Shown in pieces: positions 46,389 to 55,856 of a stretch of DNA of 64,000 nucleotides. Location: assembly GCA_947503275.1 (NCBI GenBank), contig CANNCZ010000001.1, positions 806,001 through 870,000 of the forward strand, in the 5' to 3' direction. Positions within the stretch are counted from its first letter, which is position 1, and every line of letters begins with the position of its first letter. The DNA is from an uncultured Erythrobacter sp. (GTDB lineage: Bacteria; Pseudomonadota; Alphaproteobacteria; Sphingomonadales; Sphingomonadaceae). Below the pieces are notes generated by a model. It was not told the origin of the DNA, made no database searches, and was given only the letters and a program-made list of their open reading frames with translations. The position numbers and the translations under genes were made by a program.

Positions 46389-47180
46389 ATGCTGCTGGCA
46401 GCTGATGTCGGAAACACCAATGTCGTTTTTGCGCTGTTCGATGCCGAGGGTGATGACACGCAAACCCCCCGTGCGCGCTGGCGCATCGCCACCGATCCAC
46501 GCCGGACGGGTGATGAATACGCTGTGTGGCTCCTTCAATTGCTTGCGATTGAAGGTGTTGCGCGCGAAGACATCAAGAAGATCATCTTCGCCTCCGTCGT
46601 CCCGCGCGCCGATCACAACCTCACCGTGCTGGCGCAAAAATACTTCGGCATCACCCCTCTCAAGGCAGGATCAGGCGAGGCAGCTTGGCGCTTTGAAATT
46701 GATGTGGATCAGCCCAGTTCCTTGGGTGCAGACAGAGCGCTGAACATTCTTGCCGCGCATCACAAATATGGCGGTGACTTGATCGTCATCGACTTCGGCA
46801 CGGCGACCAAATTTGAAGCGGTTGATTTCAACGGCGCTTACAAAGGCGGCTCTATCGCACCGGGCATCAACCTCTCACTCGATGCGCTGGTCGGCAAAAC
46901 TGCAAAGTTACCCCGCATCGCCATCCGCGCGCCGGAAAGCGCCAGCGTCATCGGGCGCAACACCGAAGACCAAATGCTCATTGGAGTATTCTGGGGCTAT
47001 GTGGCAATGATGGAGGGCATCGTTGAACGCATGAAGTCAGAGATCGGGCGCCCTGCCAAGGTGGTCGCGACCGGCGGGCTGGCCATCCTTTTTGACGACG
47101 CAACCGACATCTTTGACGAGGTCGATGCAGATCTGACGATACAAGGTCTGGCGATCCTTGCCGGACAAGCCCCGGCCTAA
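46389..47180 (+). CDS. coaX: Type III pantothenate kinase
   Basis: A 263-residue CoaX, which phosphorylates pantothenate in the first step of CoA synthesis. The ASKHA-type phosphate motif is [13 protein letters not shown] at the N-terminus. [24 protein letters not shown] and [15 protein letters not shown] complete the active site. AAGGAGTGAGG precedes the ATG. It lies 11 bp after birA. Confidence 0.95.
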   Translation: MLLAADVGNTNVVFALFDAEGDDTQTPRARWRIATDPRRTGDEYAVWLLQLLAIEGVAREDIKKIIFASVVPRADHNLTVLAQKYFGITPLKAGSGEAAWRFEIDVDQPSSLGADRALNILAAHHKYGGDLIVIDFGTATKFEAVDFNGAYKGGSIAPGINLSLDALVGKTAKLPRIAIRAPESASVIGRNTEDQMLIGVFWGYVAMMEGIVERMKSEIGRPAKVVATGGLAILFDDATDIFDEVDADLTIQGLAILAGQAPA

Positions 47181-47217
47181 GCCAATTTCTGACATTTCAA
47201 TTTGAATTCGAGACTGT

Positions 47218-48888
47218 GTGAAAAAGAACTATTCTCCTGAAAAAGAGCTGCTGTTTCTGGCGCTTGGCGGATCCGGCGAAATTGGCATGAACGTCAACCT
47301 GTATGGGTGCGATGGCAAGTGGCTAATGGTCGATCTGGGCATGACGTTTTCCGGAGGCGAGTATCCCGGCGTTGACCTCGTATTTGCGGATCTCGACTTT
47401 ATCGAAGAGCGCACCAAGGATCTGCTCGGGATAGTCCTGACGCATGCGCATGAAGATCATATTGGGGCAGTGCCCTACTTTGCAGGTGAACTGGGCGTTC
47501 CGCTTTACGCCACACCGTTCACGGCCGATCTGGTCGCGCGCAAGCTGCAAGAGGCCGGTTTGCTGGGTAAGGTTGAGTTGAATGTCATCACCGATGACCA
47601 CGGTGACTTTGATATCGGACCCTTCAACATCAAGTATTTGCCGCTCGCGCACTCGATTGCAGAGGGCAATGCGCTGTTGATCGACACGCCCTATGGCCGC
47701 GTCTTTCACACTGGCGATTGGAAGCTGGACGAAGATCCGATTATTGGTGAACCGACCACCGAAGAAGAGCTACGCGCCATCGGTGATGAGGGCGTTGATG
47801 TCCTGGTCTGTGACAGCACCAATGTTTTTAATCCCAATCCATCCGGTTCCGAAGGAGCTGTGCACAAGGGTTTGATGGAAGAGATCGCGCTGCATTCGGG
47901 CAAGCGGGTGTTAGTCACGACCTTCGCCAGCAATGTCGCAAGGCTGCAAACTTTGGGCGAAGTGGCGCGCGAAAATGGCCGCCAGATTTGCGTGGCGGGC
48001 CGCTCGCTCGACCGCATTATCGAAGTCGCGCAGAGCAACGGATACCTCCAGGATTTCCCCAAACCGGTCGATTTCAGCACCGCCATGCAATTGCCGCGCG
48101 GCGAGGTGCTAATCATCGCGACCGGAGGACAGGGCGAACCACGCGCTGCGCTCTCTCGTATTGCTGATGATAACCATCCGCTTGAATTGGTAAGCGGCGA
48201 TGTGGTGTTGTTTTCCTCACGTCAGATACCGGGCAATGAGATTGCAATTGGTAAGATGCAGAACCAGCTTTCCCGGCGCGGCATTACGATGGTTACGGAC
48301 AGGCAGAGTTTGATCCATGTGTCCGGTCATCCCGGACGGCCTGAACTCGAATCGCTCTATGACTGGTTGCGTCCGGAAATATTGGTGCCGGTCCATGGCG
48401 AAATGCGTCACATGCGCGAGCAAGCCAAGGTCGGCAAGGAGCACGGTATTCCTTGCAATATCGTCCAATCCAATGGCGACATTGTGCGACTTTCTCCGGG
48501 TGATCCGGGTAAGGTTGCGGAGGTCCGCAATGGCCGGCTTGTACTGGATGGCGACATCATTGCGCCTGCCGATGGCGAGGCGGTCGCTACGCGCCGCCGG
48601 GTTGCGCATGAGGGGTTGGTCTTTGTGGTGCTGGCTCGTGGTGAAAGTCCAGCGATTGAGGCAATTGGCCTGCCACTGGATGAGGACGTGCCAGAGTTTA
48701 TCGAGGAGACGCAGGGTGATATCCTGAAGGCTATTGGTAAGCTGAAGGGCCGCGATGCAACTGATCCGGTGGCTGTCCATGAGGCCACGCGGCTTGCTGC
48801 ACGGCGTGCTGCGCGACGTTGGTCGGGTAAGAATCCGCAGGTGCGCGTGATTATGCCCGGGCTGGATGGTGGGAATGCATCGCGATGA
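47218..48888 (+). CDS. rnj: Ribonuclease J
   Basis: A 556-residue metallo-beta-lactamase/beta-CASP nuclease with 5'-3' exo- and endonuclease activity on RNA. The metal motif HAHEDHIGA is followed by the histidine in LAHSIAEGN and the aspartate in HTGDWKLDE. The beta-CASP part has HVSGHPGRPELESLYD and PVHGEMRHM. The start is GTG at 47218. With RNase E at 7451-10144, the organism has both nuclease types, as other alphaproteobacteria do. It overlaps the DUF1467 gene by 4 bp. Confidence 0.94.
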   Translation: MKKNYSPEKELLFLALGGSGEIGMNVNLYGCDGKWLMVDLGMTFSGGEYPGVDLVFADLDFIEERTKDLLGIVLTHAHEDHIGAVPYFAGELGVPLYATPFTADLVARKLQEAGLLGKVELNVITDDHGDFDIGPFNIKYLPLAHSIAEGNALLIDTPYGRVFHTGDWKLDEDPIIGEPTTEEELRAIGDEGVDVLVCDSTNVFNPNPSGSEGAVHKGLMEEIALHSGKRVLVTTFASNVARLQTLGEVARENGRQICVAGRSLDRIIEVAQSNGYLQDFPKPVDFSTAMQLPRGEVLIIATGGQGEPRAALSRIADDNHPLELVSGDVVLFSSRQIPGNEIAIGKMQNQLSRRGITMVTDRQSLIHVSGHPGRPELESLYDWLRPEILVPVHGEMRHMREQAKVGKEHGIPCNIVQSNGDIVRLSPGDPGKVAEVRNGRLVLDGDIIAPADGEAVATRRRVAHEGLVFVVLARGESPAIEAIGLPLDEDVPEFIEETQGDILKAIGKLKGRDATDPVAVHEATRLAARRAARRWSGKNPQVRVIMPGLDGGNASR

Positions 48889-49175
48889 AGATCACATCAA
48901 TCATCGCAGTCTACTTCCTATTTTTTGTGATGACCGCCTTTGTCATGCTGCCATTTGGTGTGCGGACGGCTGACGAAGCCGGCGTCGAAAAGGTCCCCGG
49001 TCAGGCGGACAGCGCTCCAGTGAATTTCCGTCCCGGCAAGCTGGTGATCCGCGCGACCCTCGTGGCCGCGCTGCTTACGACGCTTTTCGTGCTCAACTTT
49101 GAATTTGGCTGGATCAGCGCGGACGACATCAATGTCTTCCCCGATCCCCCATCCAATCTTGGCACTGAGCGCTAA
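48885..49175 (+). CDS. DUF1467 family membrane protein
   Basis: A 96-residue protein with two TM segments (about 4-24 and 57-75) separated by a hydrophilic loop containing LPFGVRTADEAG and GQADSAPV, characteristic of DUF1467. No function is established. Its ATG overlaps the rnj stop (ATGA). It ends 3 bp before the convergent coiled-coil gene, closing the nuo-birA-coaX-rnj run. Confidence 0.85.
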   Translation: MKITSIIAVYFLFFVMTAFVMLPFGVRTADEAGVEKVPGQADSAPVNFRPGKLVIRATLVAALLTTLFVLNFEFGWISADDINVFPDPPSNLGTER

Positions 49176-49178
49176 GGC

Positions 49179-51752
49179 CTAGTTCCGCAGCCGCTCGATA
49201 GACTGAGCGAGCACCACGTAAAGCTTACCCATATCCGAGCCCAAGATGGTCACGCCCAGTGCGTTGCCATCACGAGTGGAGAGCATGGAACGTAGCATCG
49301 CTTCGAAATCGTGGATGTAGCGGCTAACATTGCCTTTGAACGCGTCGTCGCTTTGATAGAGCTCCGCGATTTCCTTGGCGTCGCCACTGTCGAGTAAACG
49401 GACGGCGCGCCGCGTGAAGATGCCGCGATCCCCTTTGAGATAGGCATCCCATGCGGTGTCGGTGACTTCGGTTGAAAGCGCCCCGGCAATGTCGATGGCG
49501 CTCGAATTGAGGCTATCTGTGATCAACGCCATCCGCCGGGCAAAGTCATTGCCGACTTGTTCCTCGGCCAGTTCGCGCGACCTTGCGATGCGTTGCTCCA
49601 GATTGATGGTGAGTTCGTTGACCTTGGCCAACTGGTCGCGCAACTGAACTGTCGCTTCGCGTCCAGCGCCAGACGCCTGAGTGGCCGCTTCTTCGAGCTT
49701 GCTAACCGCTTCAGCGGTATCGCTGCGCAGGGCACGCTCAATCTCTGAAACCGCATCTTGCGATATAGTCCCAGCGAGTGAAGTGACCTTTTCGCGGGCT
49801 CCATCTTCCAGTGTTGCAAACACCGTGGTCGTAGCCTCCTCCAGTTTCGCAAGAGCGTCTCGTAGCTTGCCTTGAGTGTCCTCCGCGAAATTCTCGCTCT
49901 GTTTGGTAAGCCGCGTGAAACCTCCGCGAAGGCCCTGCAACTTAGCCAGCGCATCTTCCGATTGTTCGGTCAATTTTGTCTGCAAAGCATCGATTGAGCT
50001 ATCCGTGTCCTCAATCTTCGATTGCGTCTCGATCAGATAATTGCCGATCCCTTGCGCTTGTTGATTGGTCGCGAACATCATGCCCGACAATTTCGCCGCG
50101 CGCTCTTCAACCGCGCCCAATGAACTCGATGCTACTTCGATAGCCTCCGGCAAATCTTCGCGGCTGTGTTGAGCGCCTGACTGGATGATTTCCAGCAACC
50201 GAATGCCCGCTTCCGTCAGCTCGTTCAACTTCGCCTCGGTCTCACCAAGCGCGGCCTGTTTGTCCGCAACCGTAGCGCTGAATTCTTCCAGCCCAGATGT
50301 TAGCCCGGCGCGTGTGGCTTCGCCTTGGGTGTCGATGTCGCTGACTAGCTTGGAGAGGGCATCCAGCTGTTCGGTCATCGCAGTGCTTTGCTCAACAAGC
50401 TTCTCGGTTTGAGCTGTCTGCGCTTCGCGGCGTTCGGACAAGGCATCATCGAGATTGGCTAGGCGCTGTGCCAGAACCTCGCTTGCCTGAGCCTCGCGTG
50501 TGTCAAATTCTTCCTGACGCTTTGCCATTTGCTCTTGGAAATTACGGTCCCGTGCACCCAGTTTCTCATCGAAGCGCGCCGCCTCTGCGTGCAGCTCCTT
50601 GATCCGGTTCTGCGATGCGCCCAATGCATGTGCATCGAGCCTGTCGAGCGATTCCACAGTCTTCGTAACGTCGGCTTCAAACCGTTCACGCGATTGTTTC
50701 AGCTGCTCCATTGCGCCGACTTCCGCCTCACGCAATGTGCCTGCAATCGCCTTGGTCTCGGATTGAAGCATCTCCATCCGCTCATTTAGAGCTGCCAGAG
50801 CCTTGCCCTCGGCTGCATCCACTTCGGAGCGGTAATTGCCAGCCTGTTCCTGAACCGCGCCAAAGCGGGCGCTGATCACTTCGTCAATCCGCTCCATCTG
50901 GGCCTCAAACCCGCTCAGCGTCTCCGTCACCCTACTATCAAGGGCGGTGACCTGTGTTTCGCTGGCTTTGCCAAACTGATTGAGTCGTTCAAACCCGCTG
51001 ATCAGTTTCTCAAGCTGCTCTTGTGCATTGCGCCCAGCATTTCCTACCTGATTGGATACATCCCGCGCAGAATTCGCGACCACAGGCAGATCATCGCGAA
51101 GGCTCGTCATGTTACCCAAGGCTGTTTCGCTGGCGCTGCCAATCGCATCGACCTGAGCACCGTTGTCTTTGATAAGCTGCTGCAATTCGCTTGCATGGGT
51201 CGAAATCCGCTCACTCGCGACCCGGCCCAAAGATTCCAGTTCGAGCGACTGGGCGCCAAGGAATTCACGCGCAAGGCTCAATTCGCGATTGATCACCGTA
51301 AGGCGTGTTTCAAGCTCGCTGCTCTCCCGCGAAAGCAACGAAGCGGTCTGAGCAAAGCGGTTCGCCTCTGCATGAGAGTGACGCATCGTCAAAAGCCAAC
51401 CAACGCCAACCAAGAGCACTGGAACCGACCAATCGATGATCCAGCGGACCCATTCACTAGGCGCAGCGCTGGCCGCATTGAGCAATTGCCCCTGCATCGC
51501 CCATAGATACAGCCCGGTCCAACCCACTATCAAAGCGCCCGCAATAGCTGGAGCAATCCAGCCAAATCGTGCGTTCGCAGGTTCCTCGGCATCCTCGTAA
51601 GGATCATCCTCGATATAATCGCTCAGGTCGAGGTCTTCGCCCGCTTCGCTCGTCTCAGTTTCCGGCGCATCGCCTTCTTCTGACGTGATTTCTGATTGCG
51701 CATCCTGCGCGGCGTCCTGGCCCACGGCCCGAATATGGTTACCAACCGACAT
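49179..51752 (-). CDS. Large two-TM coiled-coil protein of unknown function
   Basis: An 857-residue protein. The N-terminus (1-60) is acidic and probably cytoplasmic. Two TM helices (about 65-86 and 103-122) form a hairpin. The rest, from about 125 to 760, is strongly heptad-rich coiled coil, almost without Pro or Trp, full of Glu/Gln/Ala/Leu. A compact C-terminal region follows (about 760-857, including DTAWDAYLKGDRGIF and RYIHDFEAMLRSML). I know no named family. The overall plan resembles the Caulobacter pole-organising protein TipN (two N-terminal TM segments plus a long coiled coil, similar length), but I claim only architecture. It is divergent from the Hpt-like gene across about 70 bp. 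Confidence 0.8.
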   Translation of the reverse strand: MSVGNHIRAVGQDAAQDAQSEITSEEGDAPETETSEAGEDLDLSDYIEDDPYEDAEEPANARFGWIAPAIAGALIVGWTGLYLWAMQGQLLNAASAAPSEWVRWIIDWSVPVLLVGVGWLLTMRHSHAEANRFAQTASLLSRESSELETRLTVINRELSLAREFLGAQSLELESLGRVASERISTHASELQQLIKDNGAQVDAIGSASETALGNMTSLRDDLPVVANSARDVSNQVGNAGRNAQEQLEKLISGFERLNQFGKASETQVTALDSRVTETLSGFEAQMERIDEVISARFGAVQEQAGNYRSEVDAAEGKALAALNERMEMLQSETKAIAGTLREAEVGAMEQLKQSRERFEADVTKTVESLDRLDAHALGASQNRIKELHAEAARFDEKLGARDRNFQEQMAKRQEEFDTREAQASEVLAQRLANLDDALSERREAQTAQTEKLVEQSTAMTEQLDALSKLVSDIDTQGEATRAGLTSGLEEFSATVADKQAALGETEAKLNELTEAGIRLLEIIQSGAQHSREDLPEAIEVASSSLGAVEERAAKLSGMMFATNQQAQGIGNYLIETQSKIEDTDSSIDALQTKLTEQSEDALAKLQGLRGGFTRLTKQSENFAEDTQGKLRDALAKLEEATTTVFATLEDGAREKVTSLAGTISQDAVSEIERALRSDTAEAVSKLEEAATQASGAGREATVQLRDQLAKVNELTINLEQRIARSRELAEEQVGNDFARRMALITDSLNSSAIDIAGALSTEVTDTAWDAYLKGDRGIFTRRAVRLLDSGDAKEIAELYQSDDAFKGNVSRYIHDFEAMLRSMLSTRDGNALGVTILGSDMGKLYVVLAQSIERLRN

Positions 51753-51822
51753 AAATGTCTAATACCACACACAGGTTCAGGATAAACCCCGCTTTAACCT
51801 AATACGCGTTATCCCGTTCCGT

Positions 51823-52128
51823 ATGGCATATGAAAGCGGAGCTCTGGATGCGACACTTGCTGCGGCTGCTGGAGATGATCCGGCTCTGTTGGGCGAGTTG
51901 CGCAGTGCGTTTGTAGAAAGCGCGGCGAAACAACTCGACCTGCTGAAACGATCGCGTTGTGATGGCAATTGGAACGTTGCCGCGATGCGGCTTAAGGGGC
52001 TGGCGGCTAGCTTTCATGCCGAAGAGCTGCTGGTTGCTGCGGAGAACGCGCTGGCATCGGCACCGGGTGAACCGGCGGCTGTACGCGACATTGAAACCGT
52101 GCTCGCGCGGTTTGCTGGCAACGCTTAA
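51823..52128 (+). CDS. Degenerate Hpt-like protein lacking phosphoacceptor His
   Basis: A 101-residue four-helix protein similar to histidine phosphotransfer (Hpt) domains. In Hpt domains the helix carries AAHxLKG with the phosphorylated His. Here the same place reads NVAAMRLKGLAASF, with M55 where the His should be and the following RLKG intact. The context AFVESAAKQLDLL and the downstream AAENALAS match Hpt helices. It is therefore predicted not to carry phosphate and may act as a docking or regulatory protein. It is the first gene of a run with a nucleotidyltransferase-like gene, a DUF2336 gene and a histidine kinase gene. The ribosome-binding site is weak. Confidence 0.72.
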   Translation: MAYESGALDATLAAAAGDDPALLGELRSAFVESAAKQLDLLKRSRCDGNWNVAAMRLKGLAASFHAEELLVAAENALASAPGEPAAVRDIETVLARFAGNA

Positions 52129-52231
52129 GGCTACCCGCACAACCAACCATCGCAAAATCACGGGGTTTATCGTCGCCGCATGCTTGATGCGCGGCATGAT
52201 TGCGGCGTAGCGGAAAGGTTCTGGCTCAAAT

Positions 52232-53458
52232 GTGAGGCAGTACCACGGGAACCGCCGCTTGCGCATCGCTCTGATCTCCGCTGTTAAACGCACCAAAGGT
52301 GGAGAATTACGCGCAGCGTTAATGCTGGGCGGGCGCAGTGTGCTGGAATGGCAGGCCGATCTGGTTCGGGCGCTTGGGTGTGAGCGGATCATCTGCATCT
52401 GCGATGCTCCGGGCGATTTGGTTCTGGCTTTGCAACGCGAGGTTGAGAGCGCAGGGAGAGAATTCCACGCCATCCGCGGCAATATTCAACTCACGAGCCT
52501 CGTAAGAGCCGATCATGAGCTGGTGATGATCCGAGATGGTTTGATGATTGATCGCCAGACGGCTCTCGACTTTGCCCATGATGGGGACACGGGGATCGCG
52601 ACGCTTTCAGAGAACGACATCCTCGCCCAGACCCATCCGGATGATTTTGAGCGGATTGATCGGGAGCGGCATTGGAGCGGCTTTGCGATTATGCGCGCGG
52701 GGCAGGTGCAGCATCTTGCCGATATGCCGCCAGATGGTGATCCTATGTCGCTGTTATTGCGGCTTGGGTTGCAGGCCCGCACGGAGTGTCGGGATATCGG
52801 CGCTGCCTTGGAGCAGTCACAGAATTGGTTGCTTGCCGTCGACGATCAGATTTTGGGAGCGCGTGAAGCGAATTTGATCGAAGCGGCGGTGACAGTTCCC
52901 TCGGCCTTGGGGCCGGGTAGGGCAGTTGCAGCCTTGACTATACGCTCACTGGCGCCGCGCGGGATCGAGAACGGGGCGGAAGTCAGCGCGGGAATTGCGG
53001 GTGTCGCGATGTTGGCTGGACTCACACTTGCTGGCTTCGGATTTGGTGTCGCTGGCTTAGCTCTTGCGGGTTTCGGTGCACTTGCAGGCAATTTCACTGA
53101 GGCGCTGATATCCTTGCGCGAAAACCTGTGGTCGCAAAGAAACACCGGCAGGCTCGTTTCGGCACTGGAAATTGGTGTCGAAGTTGTGGCGGCGGCGGTT
53201 CTTATTCTTGCCTATGTGCAGACTGCACAAGCTGGATTAGAGGTCCAAATCGCCTTGCCAATCCTCACCGTCGGGCTGCTTCACCTGGCGGGAAAGCACG
53301 TCAAAACACCGCTCTCCGCGTTCTGGCATGATCGGGCGTTACACCTCGCTCTCTTTGCAATTTTGGCTGCGACTGGCCATTTGGGCATCGCGTTAGCGGT
53401 GTTCAGCCTTGCGGCACTGGCTGATTTTACTACTGCGCGAGGCGCTCCCATCAGCTAA
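52232..53458 (+). CDS. Nucleotidyltransferase-like domain fused to a membrane domain
   Basis: A 408-residue protein. The N-terminal half (about 10-230) resembles a sugar-nucleotide/MobA-type transferase fold: an opening strand RIALISAVKRTKGGELRAAL, LGGRSVLEWQADLVRALGCERIICI, and a cytosolic alpha/beta body. The usual GxGxR signature of nucleotidyltransferases is degraded. The C-terminal half (about 240-405) has several TM helices rich in Gly and Ala, with no CDP-alcohol phosphotransferase motif (DGxxAR) that I can find. A bifunctional lipid-synthesis enzyme of the inositol-phosphate type is therefore not supported. The start is GTG. The function is unknown. Confidence 0.65.
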   Translation: MRQYHGNRRLRIALISAVKRTKGGELRAALMLGGRSVLEWQADLVRALGCERIICICDAPGDLVLALQREVESAGREFHAIRGNIQLTSLVRADHELVMIRDGLMIDRQTALDFAHDGDTGIATLSENDILAQTHPDDFERIDRERHWSGFAIMRAGQVQHLADMPPDGDPMSLLLRLGLQARTECRDIGAALEQSQNWLLAVDDQILGAREANLIEAAVTVPSALGPGRAVAALTIRSLAPRGIENGAEVSAGIAGVAMLAGLTLAGFGFGVAGLALAGFGALAGNFTEALISLRENLWSQRNTGRLVSALEIGVEVVAAAVLILAYVQTAQAGLEVQIALPILTVGLLHLAGKHVKTPLSAFWHDRALHLALFAILAATGHLGIALAVFSLAALADFTTARGAPIS

Positions 53459-53507
53459 GTCGGAAAGCTAACCGGGGCTTAACCATAGGCAGCGTAAGGG
53501 CTACCCA

Positions 53508-54449
53508 ATGGGCAATATGGCATTGGACCGTACTGAAACCACGTCTGTGGAAGCCATCCTTAAGGGTGCATTGGCGCGCGAGTCCCGCGCGTTAAGCGGC
53601 GTTGCGCCTGTTATTTCGCATATGCTGGACAGTCCGGGACAGGCGCTCGTAACCGATGCGATTGTCGCGCGATTGCGCGGAATGCTCAACGATCTGGCGC
53701 AGCAATTGCTCTATGCATGTCAAACATCGCCGCCCAGCGAACCCAGTGACCCCGCCGTCATTGATGCTTTGGCAGAAGATATCGCGCGCGACACGGCGCT
53801 GTTGGAGCATTTGTATGCGCTCGCGATTGAGGGGCATTTGACCGCTCGGCTTGAGCAACGTGCCTCGCTTGATCCTGTGCTCTCAGTCTTGTTGCAGGAG
53901 CTTATCGCATCGGACCAGCCCTCAATTGCTGAACTTGCGATGGGCACGCTGGCGGCCCAGTCGCGCTTTATGCAGAGCCAGCGACGGATGGATTTGCCTC
54001 TGGGTGAGCTACCGTCTGAGCTGTTTGCTCGGGTGCTCGCGAAGTTTCAATCAGCGGATCTGGGGCTGGCTGCGGGCGAAATTGAGTCTGCTTTGGCGTC
54101 GCTGCGGGCGAATTATGACGAAGGGGCAGGGCGCCTTGGCCTACTTGCTCGCTTAACATCTTCAATGCGTGGCGGTGCGGTTGCGGCGCTTGAGCTAGAG
54201 CATGCGGGTCTGGCTCTGTTTACCAGTTCAATGGCCGCGTTGACCCGACAGAAACGCGATTTCGCCGTGCTTGCTTGCCATGAAAATCAGGCTGCACGGC
54301 TTGCTTTGAGCTTGCGGGCAGGTGGGATGAGCGCCGCTGGGGTTGAGCGTCAATTCATGCTCATCAATCCTTCGCAAATGCTGCCAGAGGACCTTGCCGC
54401 TTTGCCAACGGATCGTGCGCAGGCGCTGTTGGATGGGATCGCTGCGTGA
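53508..54449 (+). CDS. DUF2336 domain protein
   Basis: A 313-residue, mostly helical cytoplasmic protein assigned to DUF2336 by overall character (Leu/Ala-rich helical repeats, TTSVEAILKGALARESRALSG). The biochemical role of DUF2336 is not established; I associate it with alphaproteobacterial genes near signalling proteins. Its stop overlaps the start of the histidine kinase gene by 4 bp (GTGA), implying translational coupling and a shared task. This family assignment is less sure than the others. Confidence 0.65.
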   Translation: MGNMALDRTETTSVEAILKGALARESRALSGVAPVISHMLDSPGQALVTDAIVARLRGMLNDLAQQLLYACQTSPPSEPSDPAVIDALAEDIARDTALLEHLYALAIEGHLTARLEQRASLDPVLSVLLQELIASDQPSIAELAMGTLAAQSRFMQSQRRMDLPLGELPSELFARVLAKFQSADLGLAAGEIESALASLRANYDEGAGRLGLLARLTSSMRGGAVAALELEHAGLALFTSSMAALTRQKRDFAVLACHENQAARLALSLRAGGMSAAGVERQFMLINPSQMLPEDLAALPTDRAQALLDGIAA

Positions 54450-55849
54450 ACCGTCAGCAATCCCTCTTGGCCGCGCGCGGGCTAACCGACGATCGCGATC
54501 GCTTGATCACGGCGGATGAACCTCTAGCGGACCTGCATGAGGCATGTGGCGGAGCGCTGCCGGGCACATTGGCAGTGCCGGAATTGCTTGATCTGGTGCA
54601 ACAAGGCCGCCGGATGGGCTTACGCATTGCGCGCGAATTCAACGCCTTCGATGGCGAGGAAATGGTCACAGGCTTCGTGCGCATTCATCCATTGAGCGAT
54701 GAAGAAGGCGGCGGCTGCGAATTGCTGGTTGAGAACTGGCAAAGAACACCATTGCCGCAAACCAACTCTCAGGAACTAGGCGAGCGGATGGATGCGATTG
54801 ATCGCGCCGCCGCAGAGATCACCGCACGCCTTGATGCACGGCAGCAGGTGCAGATCGTGTCCGCGAGCGTTGCCGACGCCGCTGAGTTTCAATCAGCGAT
54901 ATCGAAACAGCCGGGCAAGGTGTGGAGCGACTATGTCGAACTTCACGAAGTCGCTCATCACCAACCGCTGCATTGGCGGTTGCTCGATGGGACACGTTGT
55001 ACACTAGCCGGATCGGAGCGCGAATGGCGCGCGCGCCTGCTGCCGATAGGTCCAGCCACAGCATCACCGCGTGGATTTGAGTTGCTGTTGATCGCAGACG
55101 AGCCGTTTGTTTCGAGTGATTTACTAGAGAACATTGATGGAGAAGGTGAGCATTCACGCCTCGTCGGGAGCGCTTTAACACCAGTCCTTCGCCAACCCAT
55201 CGCGCGGATCATCGCCAATGCTGAAACCATCCGCACCCGTCTCGCCGGACCACTGCGCGCAGAATACAGCGAATATGCAGGTCACATTGCTGCCGCCGGT
55301 CAGCACCTTTCTGGCATGTTGGATGATCTCGCCGATCTCGAAGTGGTCGAAGCCGCTGATTTTGAAATCGCCAGCGAACCCGTCGATCTCGCCGATGCCG
55401 CGAGCCGTGCTGCGGGAATTTTGGGAGTGCGCGCCCAGGACCGAGCAATCACTGTTGAGCTTTCCGACCCCGGCGCGCCTGTTACCGGCAAAGGGGAATT
55501 TCGCCGCGTCCTGCAAATCCTGATCAATTTGATCGGCAACGCCATCGCTTACTCGCCAGAGAGCAGTCGCATATGGGTCACCAGCTCCGCTTCCACCGAT
55601 GGCACCGTTACCGTTAGCGTGCGCGATGAGGGGCCGGGCATTGACGCAGCTCAAACCGCGAAAATCTTTGAGAAATTCGAGCGCCTCGGCCGTGACAGTG
55701 ACGGCGGCAATGACAGCGGATCAGGGCTAGGCCTCTATATCTCGCGCAAATTGGCTTTGGCGATGGGCGGAGATTTGGAAGTCGTCACGCCTGACAGCGC
55801 CGATCATACGACCGGCGCTGAATTCAGGCTTACATTACCCGCCGAATAG
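54446..55849 (+). CDS. Soluble histidine kinase with a degenerate H-box
   Basis: A 467-residue protein without TM segments. The C-terminal ATP-binding domain is intact: N-box NLIGNAIAYS, G1 DEGPGIDAAQ, F-box EKFERLG, G2 GSGLGLYISRKL. The dimerisation helix that should carry S-H-E-L-R-T-P reads ALTPVLRQPIARI: the LRxP part is kept, but P246 stands where the phosphoacceptor His belongs. The protein is expected to bind ATP but not to autophosphorylate in the standard way, comparable in kind to DivL of Caulobacter, which has Tyr there. The N-terminal 230 residues contain no domain I recognise. The GTG start overlaps the DUF2336 stop. It is convergent with gltA, 7 bp between. Confidence 0.78.
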   Translation: MNRQQSLLAARGLTDDRDRLITADEPLADLHEACGGALPGTLAVPELLDLVQQGRRMGLRIAREFNAFDGEEMVTGFVRIHPLSDEEGGGCELLVENWQRTPLPQTNSQELGERMDAIDRAAAEITARLDARQQVQIVSASVADAAEFQSAISKQPGKVWSDYVELHEVAHHQPLHWRLLDGTRCTLAGSEREWRARLLPIGPATASPRGFELLLIADEPFVSSDLLENIDGEGEHSRLVGSALTPVLRQPIARIIANAETIRTRLAGPLRAEYSEYAGHIAAAGQHLSGMLDDLADLEVVEAADFEIASEPVDLADAASRAAGILGVRAQDRAITVELSDPGAPVTGKGEFRRVLQILINLIGNAIAYSPESSRIWVTSSASTDGTVTVSVRDEGPGIDAAQTAKIFEKFERLGRDSDGGNDSGSGLGLYISRKLALAMGGDLEVVTPDSADHTTGAEFRLTLPAE

Positions 55850-55856
55850 CAGGTGT

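Noticed and set aside
52232..53458. Bifunctional inositol-phosphate cytidylyltransferase/phosphatidyltransferase
   Set aside because: The C-terminal membrane domain lacks the CDP-alcohol phosphotransferase signature DGxxAR and the NTP-binding GxGxR motif is degraded.
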